Below, piece by piece: positions 16,105 to 25,685 of a stretch of 64,000 bases of DNA. Source of the DNA: CAIYTF01 sp963664845. GTDB lineage: Bacteria; Bacteroidota; Ignavibacteria; Ignavibacteriales; Ignavibacteriaceae. How positions within the stretch are numbered: the stretch's first letter is position 1; each line of letters starts with the position of its first letter. Location: positions 1,736,001 to 1,800,000 of the forward strand of contig OY761615.1 of the NCBI GenBank assembly GCA_963664845.1, in the 5' to 3' direction. The position numbers and the translations under genes were made by a program. The notes below the pieces were generated by a model. That model was not told where the DNA came from, did not search any database, and saw only the letters and a list, made by a program, of their open reading frames with translations.

Positions 16105-16518
16105 TCATTTTGGCTGGCTTATTTTTGTTAGTTCGTTAAATCCGTATGTTTTACAGTCACTGCATTTTTTATGATTTGCAAGCCCGTCAATCAGCTTGAA
16201 GCACTTGTTGCATTTATACCACTCTTTTTCAAACTCCACGTTTCCGCCCTCAATTTCAATGGCAAGGCATTCCACAAACGCTTTTGCTATTTTTTTAAGT
16301 GCCATATTGTGAATGCGGGTAAGCGTTGGTCGGGAAACATCCATTTTTTCGGCAGCATCATCCTGAGATAATCCTTCATGGTCAACCAATTTGATGCTCT
16401 CATATTCATCATAGTGCAGCTTTACGCTTTCTATTTCGCACAAAGGCATCCCAAACGGCTTAAATCCGGCCATGGGAGGCGGATTGCAAATCTTACGATT
16501 TCTGACTGGTCTTGACAT
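16105..16518 (-). CDS. DUF134 (UPF0251) helix-turn-helix protein
   Basis: The 137-residue protein matches UPF0251: 'RPVRNRKICNPPPMAGFKPFG' at the start, a sigma-70 region 4-like helix-turn-helix ('LSQDDAAEKMDVSRPTLTRI', about 53-72) and a C-terminal 'YKCNKCFKL...CSDC' zinc-ribbon-like pair of CxxC motifs. The family is poorly studied and often sits beside NifX-like genes, as here. It is divergent from the thioesterase gene at 16594, and a strong palindrome fills the gap between them. Confidence 0.88.
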   Translation of the reverse strand: MSRPVRNRKICNPPPMAGFKPFGMPLCEIESVKLHYDEYESIKLVDHEGLSQDDAAEKMDVSRPTLTRIHNMALKKIAKAFVECLAIEIEGGNVEFEKEWYKCNKCFKLIDGLANHKKCSDCKTYGFNELTKISQPK

Positions 16519-16540
16519 ATAATAATCTTTATTTTCTGTT

Positions 16541-16588
16541 CAAAGATAATGAACCTAGGTTCATAATCAAAATCATTATTTATCTTTG
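16541..16588. promoter_or_regulatory. Nested palindrome between divergent DUF134 and thioesterase genes, candidate operator
   Basis: ATGAACCTAGGTTCAT at 16549-16564 is a perfect 16-bp palindrome. Around it, CAAAGATAA (16541-16549) is repeated inverted as TTATCTTTG (16580-16588). The whole element fills most of the 75-bp divergent promoter region. Binding by the adjacent DUF134 protein is an inference from position. Confidence 0.65.
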
Positions 16589-16593
16589 TAAAA

Positions 16594-16980
16594 ATGATAT
16601 TTATGAAAAAACGGATAAAAGATACCGAAACCCGTCAATTTAAAATGATCCTTCACAATACCGTCAACGACCACAATACGTTGTTCGGCGGATTAGCGCT
16701 CCAATGGATGGATGAAGTTGCGTATATAACGGCTACCAGATTCACCCGGATGAAAATGGTCACGGTTCCAATGCAAAACGTAAAATTTCTCAAGCCGGCC
16801 AAATGCGGTTTTATTGCTGAAGTTGTGGGGAAAGTGCTAAAAATTGAAGGAATAAAGCTCGAAATTATTGTCGAAATATTTTTGGAAGAAATAAAAAGCG
16901 ATAAACGTAGCAAAGCTGTTGAGGCTTTTTTCACCTTTGCCGCTGTCAATAACGATCACCATCCAATACGATTGCCATAA
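16594..16980 (+). CDS. Hotdog-fold acyl-CoA thioesterase (YciA-like)
   Basis: The 128-residue protein has the acyl-CoA thioesterase pattern: 'MILHNTVNDHNTLFGGLALQWMDEVAYI', where N-x-x-N-T-L-F-G-G is the active-site stretch, followed by 'NVKFLKPAKCGFIAEVVGKV'. Family members release CoA from short to long acyl-CoAs in the cytoplasm. No clear ribosome-binding site separates the ATG at 16594 from a second ATG at 16603, so either may be used. It diverges from the DUF134 gene and may share its control. Confidence 0.8.
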   Translation: MIFMKKRIKDTETRQFKMILHNTVNDHNTLFGGLALQWMDEVAYITATRFTRMKMVTVPMQNVKFLKPAKCGFIAEVVGKVLKIEGIKLEIIVEIFLEEIKSDKRSKAVEAFFTFAAVNNDHHPIRLP

Positions 16981-17127
16981 AAATATTAGTGCAAAATCAG
17001 CCAGGTGCCCAACCTTGGTTCGGCATGAATTCCAAATTATTATTGATGCAATTCTTGCAATAAATCAAGCACTTTGCCGGTACTGCTAATTTTCGGTTTG
17101 ATTTATATCTCTCCAGTATTTATTTAT

Positions 17128-17874
17128 TCAGTCAATCTCGACTATCTCCCCGGGAGCGACTCCTATGTAATCTTTGCCCCAGGCCTTCTGAAATAATTCG
17201 CGTGCTGTGTTCCCGCAACAATGGGCCGGGGCAACCTTTCCAACAGTAAGTTCATTAAATTCTAAAATCGTATTCTCAATTTCATTATCCGGCATTTTAT
17301 GTAGATGAAAGCCTCCCAATACCAAATAAATCATCTCGCCGGGGAAAAGTGTCTTTGTTTTTCGGAGAATACCGGAAATACCCGGATGAGCGCACCCGGC
17401 AATAATAACAACTCCCCTTGAGGAATGAACCGCCAAAGACTGTTCCGGAATAACTCCACCAAATTCTCCCAGAGTATCGGCACCGGGAAACAGTTCACGA
17501 TGAACAGAGACTGGAATTCCCTCTGCTCCGGTAGAAGTGATTGTTTCAATGATGCTTTCAGGAATAGATTGCGGAAAATATACTTTAACAGTAGAATTTG
17601 CACTTAAAAAATCCTTCAGCCCTCCCGTGTGATCATGATGATAATGCGATAAAAACACAACATCGATTTTATGAGGATTAATGTTTAGTTTTTGCATATT
17701 TTCTAAAAGTATTTTCCCGTTATCGCCGGTGTCAAACAATATTGTCCTTTGCCCCACCTCTACCACACAAGCAAATCCCCAATCCGCAGTTAAATCCTTA
17801 TCGGTGGAGTTATTATCATAAACAATTGTTATTTTTACTGCGGGATGATTACTATGTGTATTGTTTTTTGCCAT
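17128..17874 (-). CDS. Metallo-beta-lactamase-fold hydrolase
   Basis: The 248-residue protein carries the metal site H-x-H-x-D-H in 'LSHYHHDHTGGL' (H77, H79, D81, H82), a second His in 'GCAHPGISG' and a third near 'GGFHLH'. 'DTGDNGKILLEN' is typical of the subgroup related to the archaeal dihydropteroate-ribofuranosyl-aminobenzene phosphate synthase. Function within the superfamily cannot be fixed. A Cys-His-Cys-Cys stretch (APAHCCGN) near the end is common in this subgroup. It stands as a single gene. Confidence 0.8.
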   Translation of the reverse strand: MAKNNTHSNHPAVKITIVYDNNSTDKDLTADWGFACVVEVGQRTILFDTGDNGKILLENMQKLNINPHKIDVVFLSHYHHDHTGGLKDFLSANSTVKVYFPQSIPESIIETITSTGAEGIPVSVHRELFPGADTLGEFGGVIPEQSLAVHSSRGVVIIAGCAHPGISGILRKTKTLFPGEMIYLVLGGFHLHKMPDNEIENTILEFNELTVGKVAPAHCCGNTARELFQKAWGKDYIGVAPGEIVEID

Positions 17875-18033
17875 GTTTTCTCAATTTTTTTTGCATATAA
17901 TATACCACATTTACACTATTATGAATAAACGCTGCAATGGCAGAGAGAACCTCTCCAAATATATTCTCCGGTACTTACTACGGCTTTATCATTAGCTTAT
18001 ATGGCACCAGTAGGCATACGGCGTGGTATTTCA

Positions 18034-18585
18034 TTACGACCTTATAGCTTTTAGAGGCGCATGGGCATATACTCTGTCTTTTACCACAAACGTTGTGAAG
18101 TCCATCTTTAAATTTTTCTGAAGCAACACGTCGTGCCCAAGACATATCCCCATAATGAGAGAGAAATCAACACCTTCTTCATTGAGTTCAGAAGCTTGTC
18201 CTAGTGGATTACAGGATACTTTCTCCGTGCAGCTGCTTGTGTTTATTTCATGCTGGTTTATTCCCCCAACGGTGCAGGATACTGCCCGTAATTTGATATT
18301 TTCCGCCTTGAATACCTCTTTCAGAAGTTTAGCATCCTTTTCCATTCCATAACAGTACGCGAGCCCTACTTTTTTATAGTCCATGCTTTTTATAAATGCA
18401 ATGGTTTCCTGCAGACGGGAAAGCGTTCCGGCCTTACCGCTGTCAACAAGTGATGCGGCTGCCTGCAGTATCTTTTGATTCTCGGCCTCCTGATAGTCGG
18501 CAATTATCTCTGCGCTGTCAAATTTTTCAACTCCGCAGCTTTCAGATCCTCTGCATGTTTTCGGCTGGCAATTTGTACAATCCAT
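18034..18585 (-). CDS. DUF1847 metal-binding-type protein
   Basis: The 183-residue protein matches DUF1847: 'CTNCQPKTCRGSESC' at the N-terminus (CxxC-x4-C-x5-C), 'KKVGLAYCYGMEKDAKLL', 'AVSCTVGGINQ', 'CNPLGQASELNEEGVDF' and 'MGICLGHDVLL'. The many conserved cysteines suggest metal or cluster binding, but no activity is known for the family. Its stop lies just after the flavoprotein gene reading in the same direction (4-bp gap after 18590), so the two are likely an operon. Confidence 0.88.
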   Translation of the reverse strand: MDCTNCQPKTCRGSESCGVEKFDSAEIIADYQEAENQKILQAAASLVDSGKAGTLSRLQETIAFIKSMDYKKVGLAYCYGMEKDAKLLKEVFKAENIKLRAVSCTVGGINQHEINTSSCTEKVSCNPLGQASELNEEGVDFSLIMGICLGHDVLLQKNLKMDFTTFVVKDRVYAHAPLKAIRS

Positions 18586-18589
18586 ACTC

Positions 18590-19756
18590 TTATAACCCCG
18601 GTAGTCTGGGGATTATACCCCGCTTGGTCAGTTTTGCATACTGTCCCCAGCCTTTCTTCAGCCAATGTCCAAGTCCGGGCATAGGTATTGCAAAAGCCCA
18701 CTTTCCATTGCGGAAAACGAAAGCAGCGCCGTTACCGGTATCCATAATACATAAAATGTTTATATGCGATTTATAGCTTCTTCGGTCGCTTTGTCCGGTT
18801 TCATCCATGATAATATTATATGCGGCGTGCTGCCCCATTAATTCTGCTATATGCCCCTGTTTTGCCTTCCATTCCGGCCCTTCAATGGCCGCTATATCAC
18901 CCACTGCGTAAACACTGGCAGTACCGGCAACTAAACAATTCTCGTCAATTTTAATAAATCCCGCTTCCGTAAGCGGTAAGTCTGAATTCTTAAGAACCGT
19001 GTGCCCGGCTGAAGCAGGTATAAATAAGGTTAAATCAGAGTCAAGCATCGTGTGATCTTCAAAAACAACACCGCCTGGTTCAAATGATTGGATTTTCTTG
19101 CCAAAACGTTTTTCTATTTTATACGATTTGAACATAGAGTCAATCATCTGTAGTGATTTCGGGCCCATCCGTTCACCCGGCGATTCCATGGGAGCAAAAA
19201 AAGTAAGTTCAAATTTGTCGCGTAGTTTCTTCTTCTTCAGAAGGTTATGAATATTGAACATCAGTTCAAACGCTGGCCCGCCTCGCACTGCTGATTTATC
19301 CTTGGGGTTTCCGCCGAACCCGATTGCTATTTTCCCGTAGCCTCTTTCTATAAGTGTGTACAGTGCGTCTTTTATAGCAACTGAAATTTCCGGCTTTCCA
19401 CAGATGGACAACGTATTCTCTTGCCCTTTGTGTTGCATTTTCTCTGCGCCTATGGCAACTACCAAATAATCGTATTCAAGTGTCTGCCCGGCGCACACCA
19501 CCTGCTTTTCAGTGCTCCTTATCTCAACTACCTTGTCAACAAGCACCTTGAACCCAAATGCATCTCTGATCTGGGAAAGGGGTACTTTCACATCGTCAAA
19601 GGATTTTTCCCCGGTCGGGATCCATATTGAAATCGGGTAGAGATAAAGGTAATCTCTCTCCGAAACAAGTGTTACGTCGAATATTTTCTTTTTCTGCAGT
19701 TCTATCGCGGTCTGAACGCCTGCGAATCCGCCGCCAAGTATTAATGCTTTTTTCAT
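18590..19756 (-). CDS. FAD-dependent oxidoreductase, sulfide:quinone reductase / NDH-2-like
   Basis: The 388-residue protein starts with an FAD Rossmann motif, 'ALILGGGFAGVQTAIEL'. Further signs are 'YDYLVVAIGAE', 'GFGGNPKDKSAVRGGPAFE' and the second FAD site 'VYAVGDIAAI' around 285. The layout is that of sulfide:quinone oxidoreductases and type II NADH dehydrogenases, including a hydrophobic C-terminal region. The catalytic cysteines of bona fide SQR are not obvious to me, so the substrate is open. It is followed by the DUF1847 gene at a 4-bp gap. Confidence 0.82.
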   Translation of the reverse strand: MKKALILGGGFAGVQTAIELQKKKIFDVTLVSERDYLYLYPISIWIPTGEKSFDDVKVPLSQIRDAFGFKVLVDKVVEIRSTEKQVVCAGQTLEYDYLVVAIGAEKMQHKGQENTLSICGKPEISVAIKDALYTLIERGYGKIAIGFGGNPKDKSAVRGGPAFELMFNIHNLLKKKKLRDKFELTFFAPMESPGERMGPKSLQMIDSMFKSYKIEKRFGKKIQSFEPGGVVFEDHTMLDSDLTLFIPASAGHTVLKNSDLPLTEAGFIKIDENCLVAGTASVYAVGDIAAIEGPEWKAKQGHIAELMGQHAAYNIIMDETGQSDRRSYKSHINILCIMDTGNGAAFVFRNGKWAFAIPMPGLGHWLKKGWGQYAKLTKRGIIPRLPGL

Positions 19757-19910
19757 GCTAATTAAATTTAGTGATAATGGAATGTGATGAATATTTGGGC
19801 GTTAAGATTCGATAAAAGATTATTTATTATTTTAGGTAGGGTAGTGGATTCGGGAAAACAAAACAGGACTTCAACCTGGGTTAAAGCCCTGTTTATAAAA
19901 CCGTCACAAA

Positions 19911-20372
19911 CTAGTTCCTGCTGTTACCATTTCTCCATCCGCCGCCGCTACAGCATCCGTTCCCTCGCCCCATGCCTCTGCCTTGCCCGTTTCCACGTCT
20001 CGACCATGTTGGTGCGCCATCTTTGTCCGACAACTCAATCGTGCTGCCAGCCTGGGTTATTGTATACGGATAAAGATATAAGGTGTTCCTTGTTTTCGCG
20101 AGCTCACCCTTTATTTCAGCAGCGGTATTTGATTTAAGTTCATATTTATGGTCTTTCCAGAACCATGCGGGGCCAAGTCGCATTTCATAGGTTTTACCGT
20201 CATCGCCTTTAAGTGTTGCCCCCGGGTGATTTATTGATGTTATAGTACCCATAATGGTGACAACTTCGTTTTTATTTCCACTGTTCTTGCGATAATTTCG
20301 TCCGCTCTGAGCAAATAATGAGCTGAATACAAATACGATCCCCAGTAACCCGAATAGTATTTTTGTTTTCAC
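19911..20372 (-). CDS. Secreted Gly/Cys-rich protein under predicted sigma-54 control
   Basis: The protein of about 153 residues has a signal peptide (hydrophobic core 'ILFGLLGIVFVFSSLFAQ'), then a small domain with 'IMGTITSINHPGATLKGDDGKTY' and 'RLGPAWFW', and a Gly/Arg/Asn/Cys-rich tail (GNGQGRGMGRGNGCCSGGGW). Proteins with the 'LGPxWF' phrase occur in periplasmic metal- or redox-related clusters, but no function is assigned. A GTG at 20381 is directly abutted by AAAGGAG, so the next in-frame GTG at 20372, eight bases from AAAGGAG, is taken as start. It lies downstream of the response regulator and has its own sigma-54-like promoter. Confidence 0.75.
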   Translation of the reverse strand: MKTKILFGLLGIVFVFSSLFAQSGRNYRKNSGNKNEVVTIMGTITSINHPGATLKGDDGKTYEMRLGPAWFWKDHKYELKSNTAAEIKGELAKTRNTLYLYPYTITQAGSTIELSDKDGAPTWSRRGNGQGRGMGRGNGCCSGGGWRNGNSRN

Positions 20373-20416
20373 AGAAAACACTCCTTTTGTTTATTAATAC
20401 ATTTATCAAAGGAGTT

Positions 20417-20432
20417 TACAAATAAGGTGCCA
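20417..20432 (-). promoter_or_regulatory. Sigma-54-type promoter for the 19911 gene
   Basis: The minus strand reads TGGCACC-TTAT-TTGTA. The -24 element TGGCAC is perfect and spacing to the -12 element is right. The -12 GC is GT here, one mismatch from consensus. It lies about 45 bp before the chosen start codon, next to a sigma-54-activator gene. Confidence 0.65.
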
Positions 20433-20478
20433 GTTAAAAGGTCTAAATATTCAATGATTTCGAGTGGAAAAGGGTCAT

Positions 20479-20515
20479 GTTCGACACTCCGGTTGAAAAG
20501 TTCGACCGTTTGGTA
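20479..20515. promoter_or_regulatory. Candidate upstream activator site (TCGAC repeats)
   Basis: GTTCGACA-CTCC-GGTTGAA is an imperfect inverted repeat, followed at once by GTTCGACC. It lies 47-83 bp upstream of the -24 element of the 19911 promoter, a normal place for a NtrC-type binding site. Similar GTCGA sites lie before the kinase operon and before the 43931 gene. Confidence 0.5.
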
Positions 20516-21880
20516 TTATTTAAGTCCCAGCCGTTCCAACCGTGAACGGATATGCCTCTCAGAAATTCCCAACATCCGGGCTGCTGCGCTCTGATTACTT
20601 TCTGCCTGCTTTAACGCCTCAAGAAGCATTTCTTTTTCAAAGGCATTCATCTTTATTTCATAGCTATCCTTTAAGTCACAGGGATCAAGAATTCCTTTTT
20701 CCGTAACCGGGCGAATTCCTGCCGGCAGATCCTTAAGCGTTATATACTCGGTTCTGGTGAGAACCACGGCATGTTCGATAACATTCTCAAGCTCCCGGAT
20801 GTTGCCCGGATATTCGTACTTGATCAATTTATCAAGGGCTTCTTTAGTAATCCCTGCGAGCTCTTTCTGATTCTCAAGGGAATACTTATTAATAAAGTGG
20901 TCAACCAGAATGGGAATATCTGTTTTTCGTTTTCTCAAGGGAGCAATCCAAACCGGAACAACATTGATCCGGTAATACAAATCTTCCCTGAATTCGCCTT
21001 TGGCGATCATCTCCTCAAGATTTCGGTGTGTAGCGCCGATTATCCTGACATCAATTTTTTTTGATTTTTCGCCCCCTACACGTTCAATTTCTCCAAATTG
21101 CAAAACACGCAACAATTTAACCTGTAATGTTGACGGTATTTCGCCAATTTCATCGATGAAAATAGTGCCGCCGTCAGCTAACTCAAACTTTCCAATTCGA
21201 TGGTTGGTCGCACCGGTAAATGAACCCTTCTCGTGCCCGAATAATTCACTTTCCAAAAGGTTTTCGGATAAAGCGGCAATATTAACCGTTATGAAGGGTT
21301 TGTCTTTCCTGTTGCTGGTGAAGTGTAGTGCTTTGGCTATTAATTCTTTGCCGGTCCCGCTTTCTCCCCGTATCAGAACAGTAGCCTTGCTGTTTGCGAC
21401 CCGTGAAACAGTGCTTAATACTTCTTCCATCTCCTTGCTTTGCGAGATTATAGACTCAAACTTAAATTTTTCCTGAAGCTGTTGCTTCAGCAGTTTGTTC
21501 TCAGATTGGAGGCCACGTTTTTCCTGTATCCGGTCAAGAAGATTTTCAAGTTCGTCCAGATCAATAGGTTTTGTTAAATAGTCATATGCCCCTGTTTTCA
21601 TAATATCTACCGCATCCTGCACACTTCCATAGGCAGTAATAACAACAACATCTATCTCAGGATTAATTTCCTTGACTTTTTGCAGCACTTCCAGGCCGTT
21701 CAAACCGGGCATTCGGAAATCGGTCAGCACCACATCCACCATATTGCTCCTGGCCTGTTCAACTCCTTTTTCTCCGTCGCTTGCAGTATGAACCGCATAA
21801 TTTCTGCGTTTGAGAAAACTGCTTATTGAATCCCGCTGCGCTTCTTCATCATCTATTATTAAAACCGAAATTTTATTCAT
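20516..21880 (-). CDS. Sigma-54-dependent response regulator (NtrC family)
   Basis: The 454-residue protein has a receiver domain with phospho-acceptor D54 ('VLTDFRMPG') and a central AAA+ domain with Walker A 'GESGTGKE' (172-179). The sigma-54 contact loop GSFTGA is at 219-224. The C-terminal Fis-type helix-turn-helix is 'NQSAAARMLGISERHIRSRLE'. GSFTGA is an accepted variant of GAFTGA. It activates sigma-54 promoters when phosphorylated by its partner kinase, encoded 26 bp upstream. The organisation resembles ZraR/HydG-type metal or envelope-stress regulators. Probable targets are its own operon and the genes at 19911 and 43931. Confidence 0.93.
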   Translation of the reverse strand: MNKISVLIIDDEEAQRDSISSFLKRRNYAVHTASDGEKGVEQARSNMVDVVLTDFRMPGLNGLEVLQKVKEINPEIDVVVITAYGSVQDAVDIMKTGAYDYLTKPIDLDELENLLDRIQEKRGLQSENKLLKQQLQEKFKFESIISQSKEMEEVLSTVSRVANSKATVLIRGESGTGKELIAKALHFTSNRKDKPFITVNIAALSENLLESELFGHEKGSFTGATNHRIGKFELADGGTIFIDEIGEIPSTLQVKLLRVLQFGEIERVGGEKSKKIDVRIIGATHRNLEEMIAKGEFREDLYYRINVVPVWIAPLRKRKTDIPILVDHFINKYSLENQKELAGITKEALDKLIKYEYPGNIRELENVIEHAVVLTRTEYITLKDLPAGIRPVTEKGILDPCDLKDSYEIKMNAFEKEMLLEALKQAESNQSAAARMLGISERHIRSRLERLGLK

Positions 21881-21905
21881 GGTAACTTTCTGTACTCATT
21901 TTCAT

Positions 21906-24011
21906 TTATGAAATACTTAATGGCATTTGCAGGGTAAAAGTTGTCCCATTTTCTGGACTGCTCTCTGCAAATATCACTCCATTGTGTTCATCGATTATTT
22001 TCTGTACGATACTGAGACCAATGCCGGTCCCTTTTGGTTTTGTGGTAAAGTAAAGATTGAAAATTTTTGACTTAATTTCTGCCGGTATTCCTTTACCGGT
22101 ATCTCTAATTAGTATTTCTATTTCCCTCTCGAGTATCTTGCTATTCTTAACGCTTATCGAAATCTCACCTTTGTTCTCGATAGAGTCAACCGCGTTTTGT
22201 ATTAAATTTACTATAATCTGTTGTATCCGGTTCCTGTCCCACGCAACAATAAAGTCATCTTCCATGGTCAGTGAAAGAACGATACCCTTAAGTTTGAGAT
22301 CTTCTGTATATTGCCGAACGATACTTTCAAAGAATTCAGATAACCCGAATTTTTCTGTAACAAGCGGATCAGGCCGGGCAAACTTTAGAAAATTGGAAAT
22401 TGTTTCATTTATTCTTTTCACCTCACTGTATATGATCCGGGCCAGTTTGTGATATTCATCGCCATTTTCAGCAGGTGCAAAATCTTTGTCAAGCTGCTGG
22501 GCTATTGTCCCAATTGAATTCAAAGGGTTTCGCACTTCGTGTGCAACACCGGAAGCCAATGCCCCCATCGCCGTTAATCTTTCTTTTCGCTGCAACTGAT
22601 CTTCCAGCCGTTTTGAATTGGTAAAATCCCGGATAACGAGAACAACGTTTTTGACGCCGTTTTCATCGGAAAATTCATTTTTTGATACGATCAGATTTTT
22701 TTTCTGGTTATCGAGAACGCATTCCAATTGTCCAAAAAAAGTGTTCTCCTCAAGTACGGGTTTACAAATGCCGGACGAAAAAATTGATTCAATTGCTTTA
22801 CCTTCCACTTCTGATTTCAGGAGCGCGAAAAGCTTCTCAGCTGCTTTATTGAAAACCTTAATTCCGTTTGTTGCATTATAGACAATAACTGAATCACTTA
22901 CGGTTTGAATCACGTTTGCAGAAAAGGATTCAACCACCTGATATTGGCCTTTCAGTATTTTGTAGTTTTGGCGTAAAACAACAAAAAAACTAATAAAAAC
23001 GCCTGCAAATATGAGCAGGACTGAATTTAGTATGGTTCGGTTCAAAATGCGTTGATTCAGTTGATTGAGAAAATCAAGCGAGATACCTATTCTGATTAAA
23101 CCCATAGTCTGATTTTGGTATCTGAATTGGTGGACAGCCTCAAAAACATCGACTGAATTAAAGTTTACAATTCTGGATACAAACCCTGAATCGTTCAATG
23201 CACCGGTAAGGAATGAAGAACCCTGAATGCCGTCAATAGCATTCGCGTTTGCAGATGAAACCAGCAGCCCCGATGTGTCTTGTAAGGCAAAGTAAACAAT
23301 ATTTTTCATTGCCATAATACGCTTCACCAGATAGTCAAAATTGCTCTCCCGTTTTAGCCGCAGTAACTGTGCTGCTTCCATGTTCACCACAATGGCACCT
23401 TTGTCTGCGGTGCTTAGGGCAACCGCGTAGCGCACTCCGGGGCCAAAGCGAGCTTCTTTTATTCCCAAAATCAAAGAATCTTTCTTGCCCGAAAATATCG
23501 GGTCCAGGTTCAACATTCGTTGTCCTCCGTTTTCGCGCGCTCCGGCGCCTTTCCCGGCCCCATGGCGTCCATACATCATTCCCATTCCCATGCCCATACC
23601 ACCCATACCCATACCTGAGCCCTTCCCCGCAGCGCTTCTGTAAATCCTTTCGCCCTTAGGGGTAAATACATTTATGCGAAACAGGTTTTGCTCCCGTGCA
23701 AATTTTTCCAAAAATGCATCAGACAGTTTCCCCTGGTTGTATAATATTTTCAAAAAAGATGCATTATTAACAAGTCTTTCTTTAATAACTGCCTCAAGTT
23801 GTTCCTCGGCATTTAGGCTGCTTTGAGACGAGATTAACATCGTCTCAAGAATTGAGTGAGCCTGATCCTGCATCAAATCCATTAGCTCCGCCTTGGATTG
23901 CCGCAGCTCGAAAACACCGGACGCAATTACCAGAACAGCCAGCAATATGAATACGGTAATAAAGTGGTAAGGCGTGACAAGTATTTTTTTTAACTGAGTT
24001 ATGATCTGCAT
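21906..24011 (-). CDS. Membrane sensor histidine kinase with a periplasmic Gly/Met-rich loop
   Basis: The 701-residue protein has a transmembrane helix at about 14-32, a periplasmic sensor region up to about 320, a second membrane helix near 330-350, a PAS domain, then HisKA ('ASGVAHEVRNPLNSIG') and an HATPase ('NLIQNAVDSIENKG', 'RDTGKGIPAEI', 'KGTGIGLSIVQKI'). The striking part is residues 130-150, where Gly and Met alternate (GSGMGMGGMGMGMGMMYGRH) and a Gly-rich stretch follows. Met/His-rich loops often bind Cu(I) or Ag(I), so metal sensing is possible but unproven. It forms an operon with the response regulator. Confidence 0.92.
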   Translation of the reverse strand: MQIITQLKKILVTPYHFITVFILLAVLVIASGVFELRQSKAELMDLMQDQAHSILETMLISSQSSLNAEEQLEAVIKERLVNNASFLKILYNQGKLSDAFLEKFAREQNLFRINVFTPKGERIYRSAAGKGSGMGMGGMGMGMGMMYGRHGAGKGAGARENGGQRMLNLDPIFSGKKDSLILGIKEARFGPGVRYAVALSTADKGAIVVNMEAAQLLRLKRESNFDYLVKRIMAMKNIVYFALQDTSGLLVSSANANAIDGIQGSSFLTGALNDSGFVSRIVNFNSVDVFEAVHQFRYQNQTMGLIRIGISLDFLNQLNQRILNRTILNSVLLIFAGVFISFFVVLRQNYKILKGQYQVVESFSANVIQTVSDSVIVYNATNGIKVFNKAAEKLFALLKSEVEGKAIESIFSSGICKPVLEENTFFGQLECVLDNQKKNLIVSKNEFSDENGVKNVVLVIRDFTNSKRLEDQLQRKERLTAMGALASGVAHEVRNPLNSIGTIAQQLDKDFAPAENGDEYHKLARIIYSEVKRINETISNFLKFARPDPLVTEKFGLSEFFESIVRQYTEDLKLKGIVLSLTMEDDFIVAWDRNRIQQIIVNLIQNAVDSIENKGEISISVKNSKILEREIEILIRDTGKGIPAEIKSKIFNLYFTTKPKGTGIGLSIVQKIIDEHNGVIFAESSPENGTTFTLQMPLSIS

Positions 24012-24057
24012 ACAGTTCGCTATCCGGTAATTTTATAATGTGGTAACGTTAAAATAA

Positions 24058-24073
24058 TGCAATTTTCGTTCCA
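24058..24073 (-). promoter_or_regulatory. Sigma-54-type promoter for the kinase-regulator operon
   Basis: The minus strand reads TGGAACG-AAAA-TTGCA. GG and GC are exactly ten bases apart, and only one base differs from the consensus TGGCACG-N4-TTGCA. It lies about 47 bp before the kinase start, which suggests positive autoregulation by the encoded activator. Confidence 0.7.
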
Positions 24074-24123
24074 ACCCATTTCATTGATATTCAGTTCGGG
24101 ATTAACCATAAATCAAGTTCATC

Positions 24124-24160
24124 CGACCAAATGGTCGAGCCAGAGCGAAATCCGGTCGAA
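24124..24160. promoter_or_regulatory. Candidate upstream activator site (GGTCGA repeats)
   Basis: CGACCA-AA-TGGTCG at 24124-24137 is an inverted repeat with a two-base spacer, and GGTCGAA follows at 24154-24160. The distance to the -24 element (51-87 bp) is nearly the same as at the 19911 promoter, which supports a shared activator. Confidence 0.55.
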
Positions 24161-24362
24161 TTCTTACTCGTTTCCGAATATACCGCCTGATTTTTAATAC
24201 GGCCTGACTATTTCCATTAATTGTTAGTAGATGCCCGTTTTCTTCAGAAAAGAATCCATTCACAGCTATTTGCACCTAAGCTATTGAAGTTTTTTGTATT
24301 GGCATACATTGTTAAAACCCAAAGCATTAAATCACAAAATTACGTCAATTTGATCACCATGA

Positions 24363-24668
24363 GAGAACTCGAAAGCCACGAATCACAGAATAACCGAAAG
24401 ATCAAACTTTTTATATGTACTGCTTCTATTATCGGTTATTCTTCCGGAAAGACTTTCAGCGCACGCAAGATTTAGCAGTATATCAGGTGATGTTCGGGAT
24501 GCAGAAATAAAACAGCCGCTGCCGGGAGCAAACATTTCAAGTTTTAATATGAATATCGTAGCTGTGTCAGATATCAATGGAAATTTTATTCTCAGCAATA
24601 TACCCTCCGGAATTTACAATATCCGGGTATCCTTCTTTGGTTATGATAAAGACTCGAAAGTCTATTAG
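24363..24668 (+). pseudogene. Remnant of a TonB-dependent receptor N-terminus (carboxypeptidase-like regulatory domain)
   Basis: A plus-strand frame of 101 codons without an ATG reads as a signal-peptide-like stretch ('FLYVLLLLSVILPERLSA'). A CarboxypepD_reg-like domain follows: 'SGDVRDAEIKQPLPGANIS', 'SDINGNFILSNIPSGIYNIR'. This is the usual start of SusC-type TonB receptors. The frame stops after 'FFGYDKDSKVY' and nothing recognisable of the plug or barrel follows. An ATG at 24359 opens a different frame, so the start is also lost. It is a dead stub between the kinase and the pst operon. Confidence 0.7.
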
Positions 24669-24860
24669 TGAATTGGTATCCTTCAATGAAGCATTCTATT
24701 ATTACATTTGCCGTAACAAATGCAGTTCGATGAGTTTATTGATCGCCATTTCGCTATATGTATCCAAAGTCAGAAGTTGTCCGAAACATTCATCGATGTA
24801 TTTGTACTGATTCGGGGGGAAAAGTTGGAAACAAGGAAGGACATACCGGGACAACAGGTC

Positions 24861-25681
<821 letters not shown>

Positions 25682-25685
<4 letters not shown>

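Noticed and set aside
18001..18018. TGGCACCAGTAGGC as a sigma-54 promoter on the plus strand
   Set aside because: Spacing between GG and GC is nine instead of ten, and no plus-strand gene follows.
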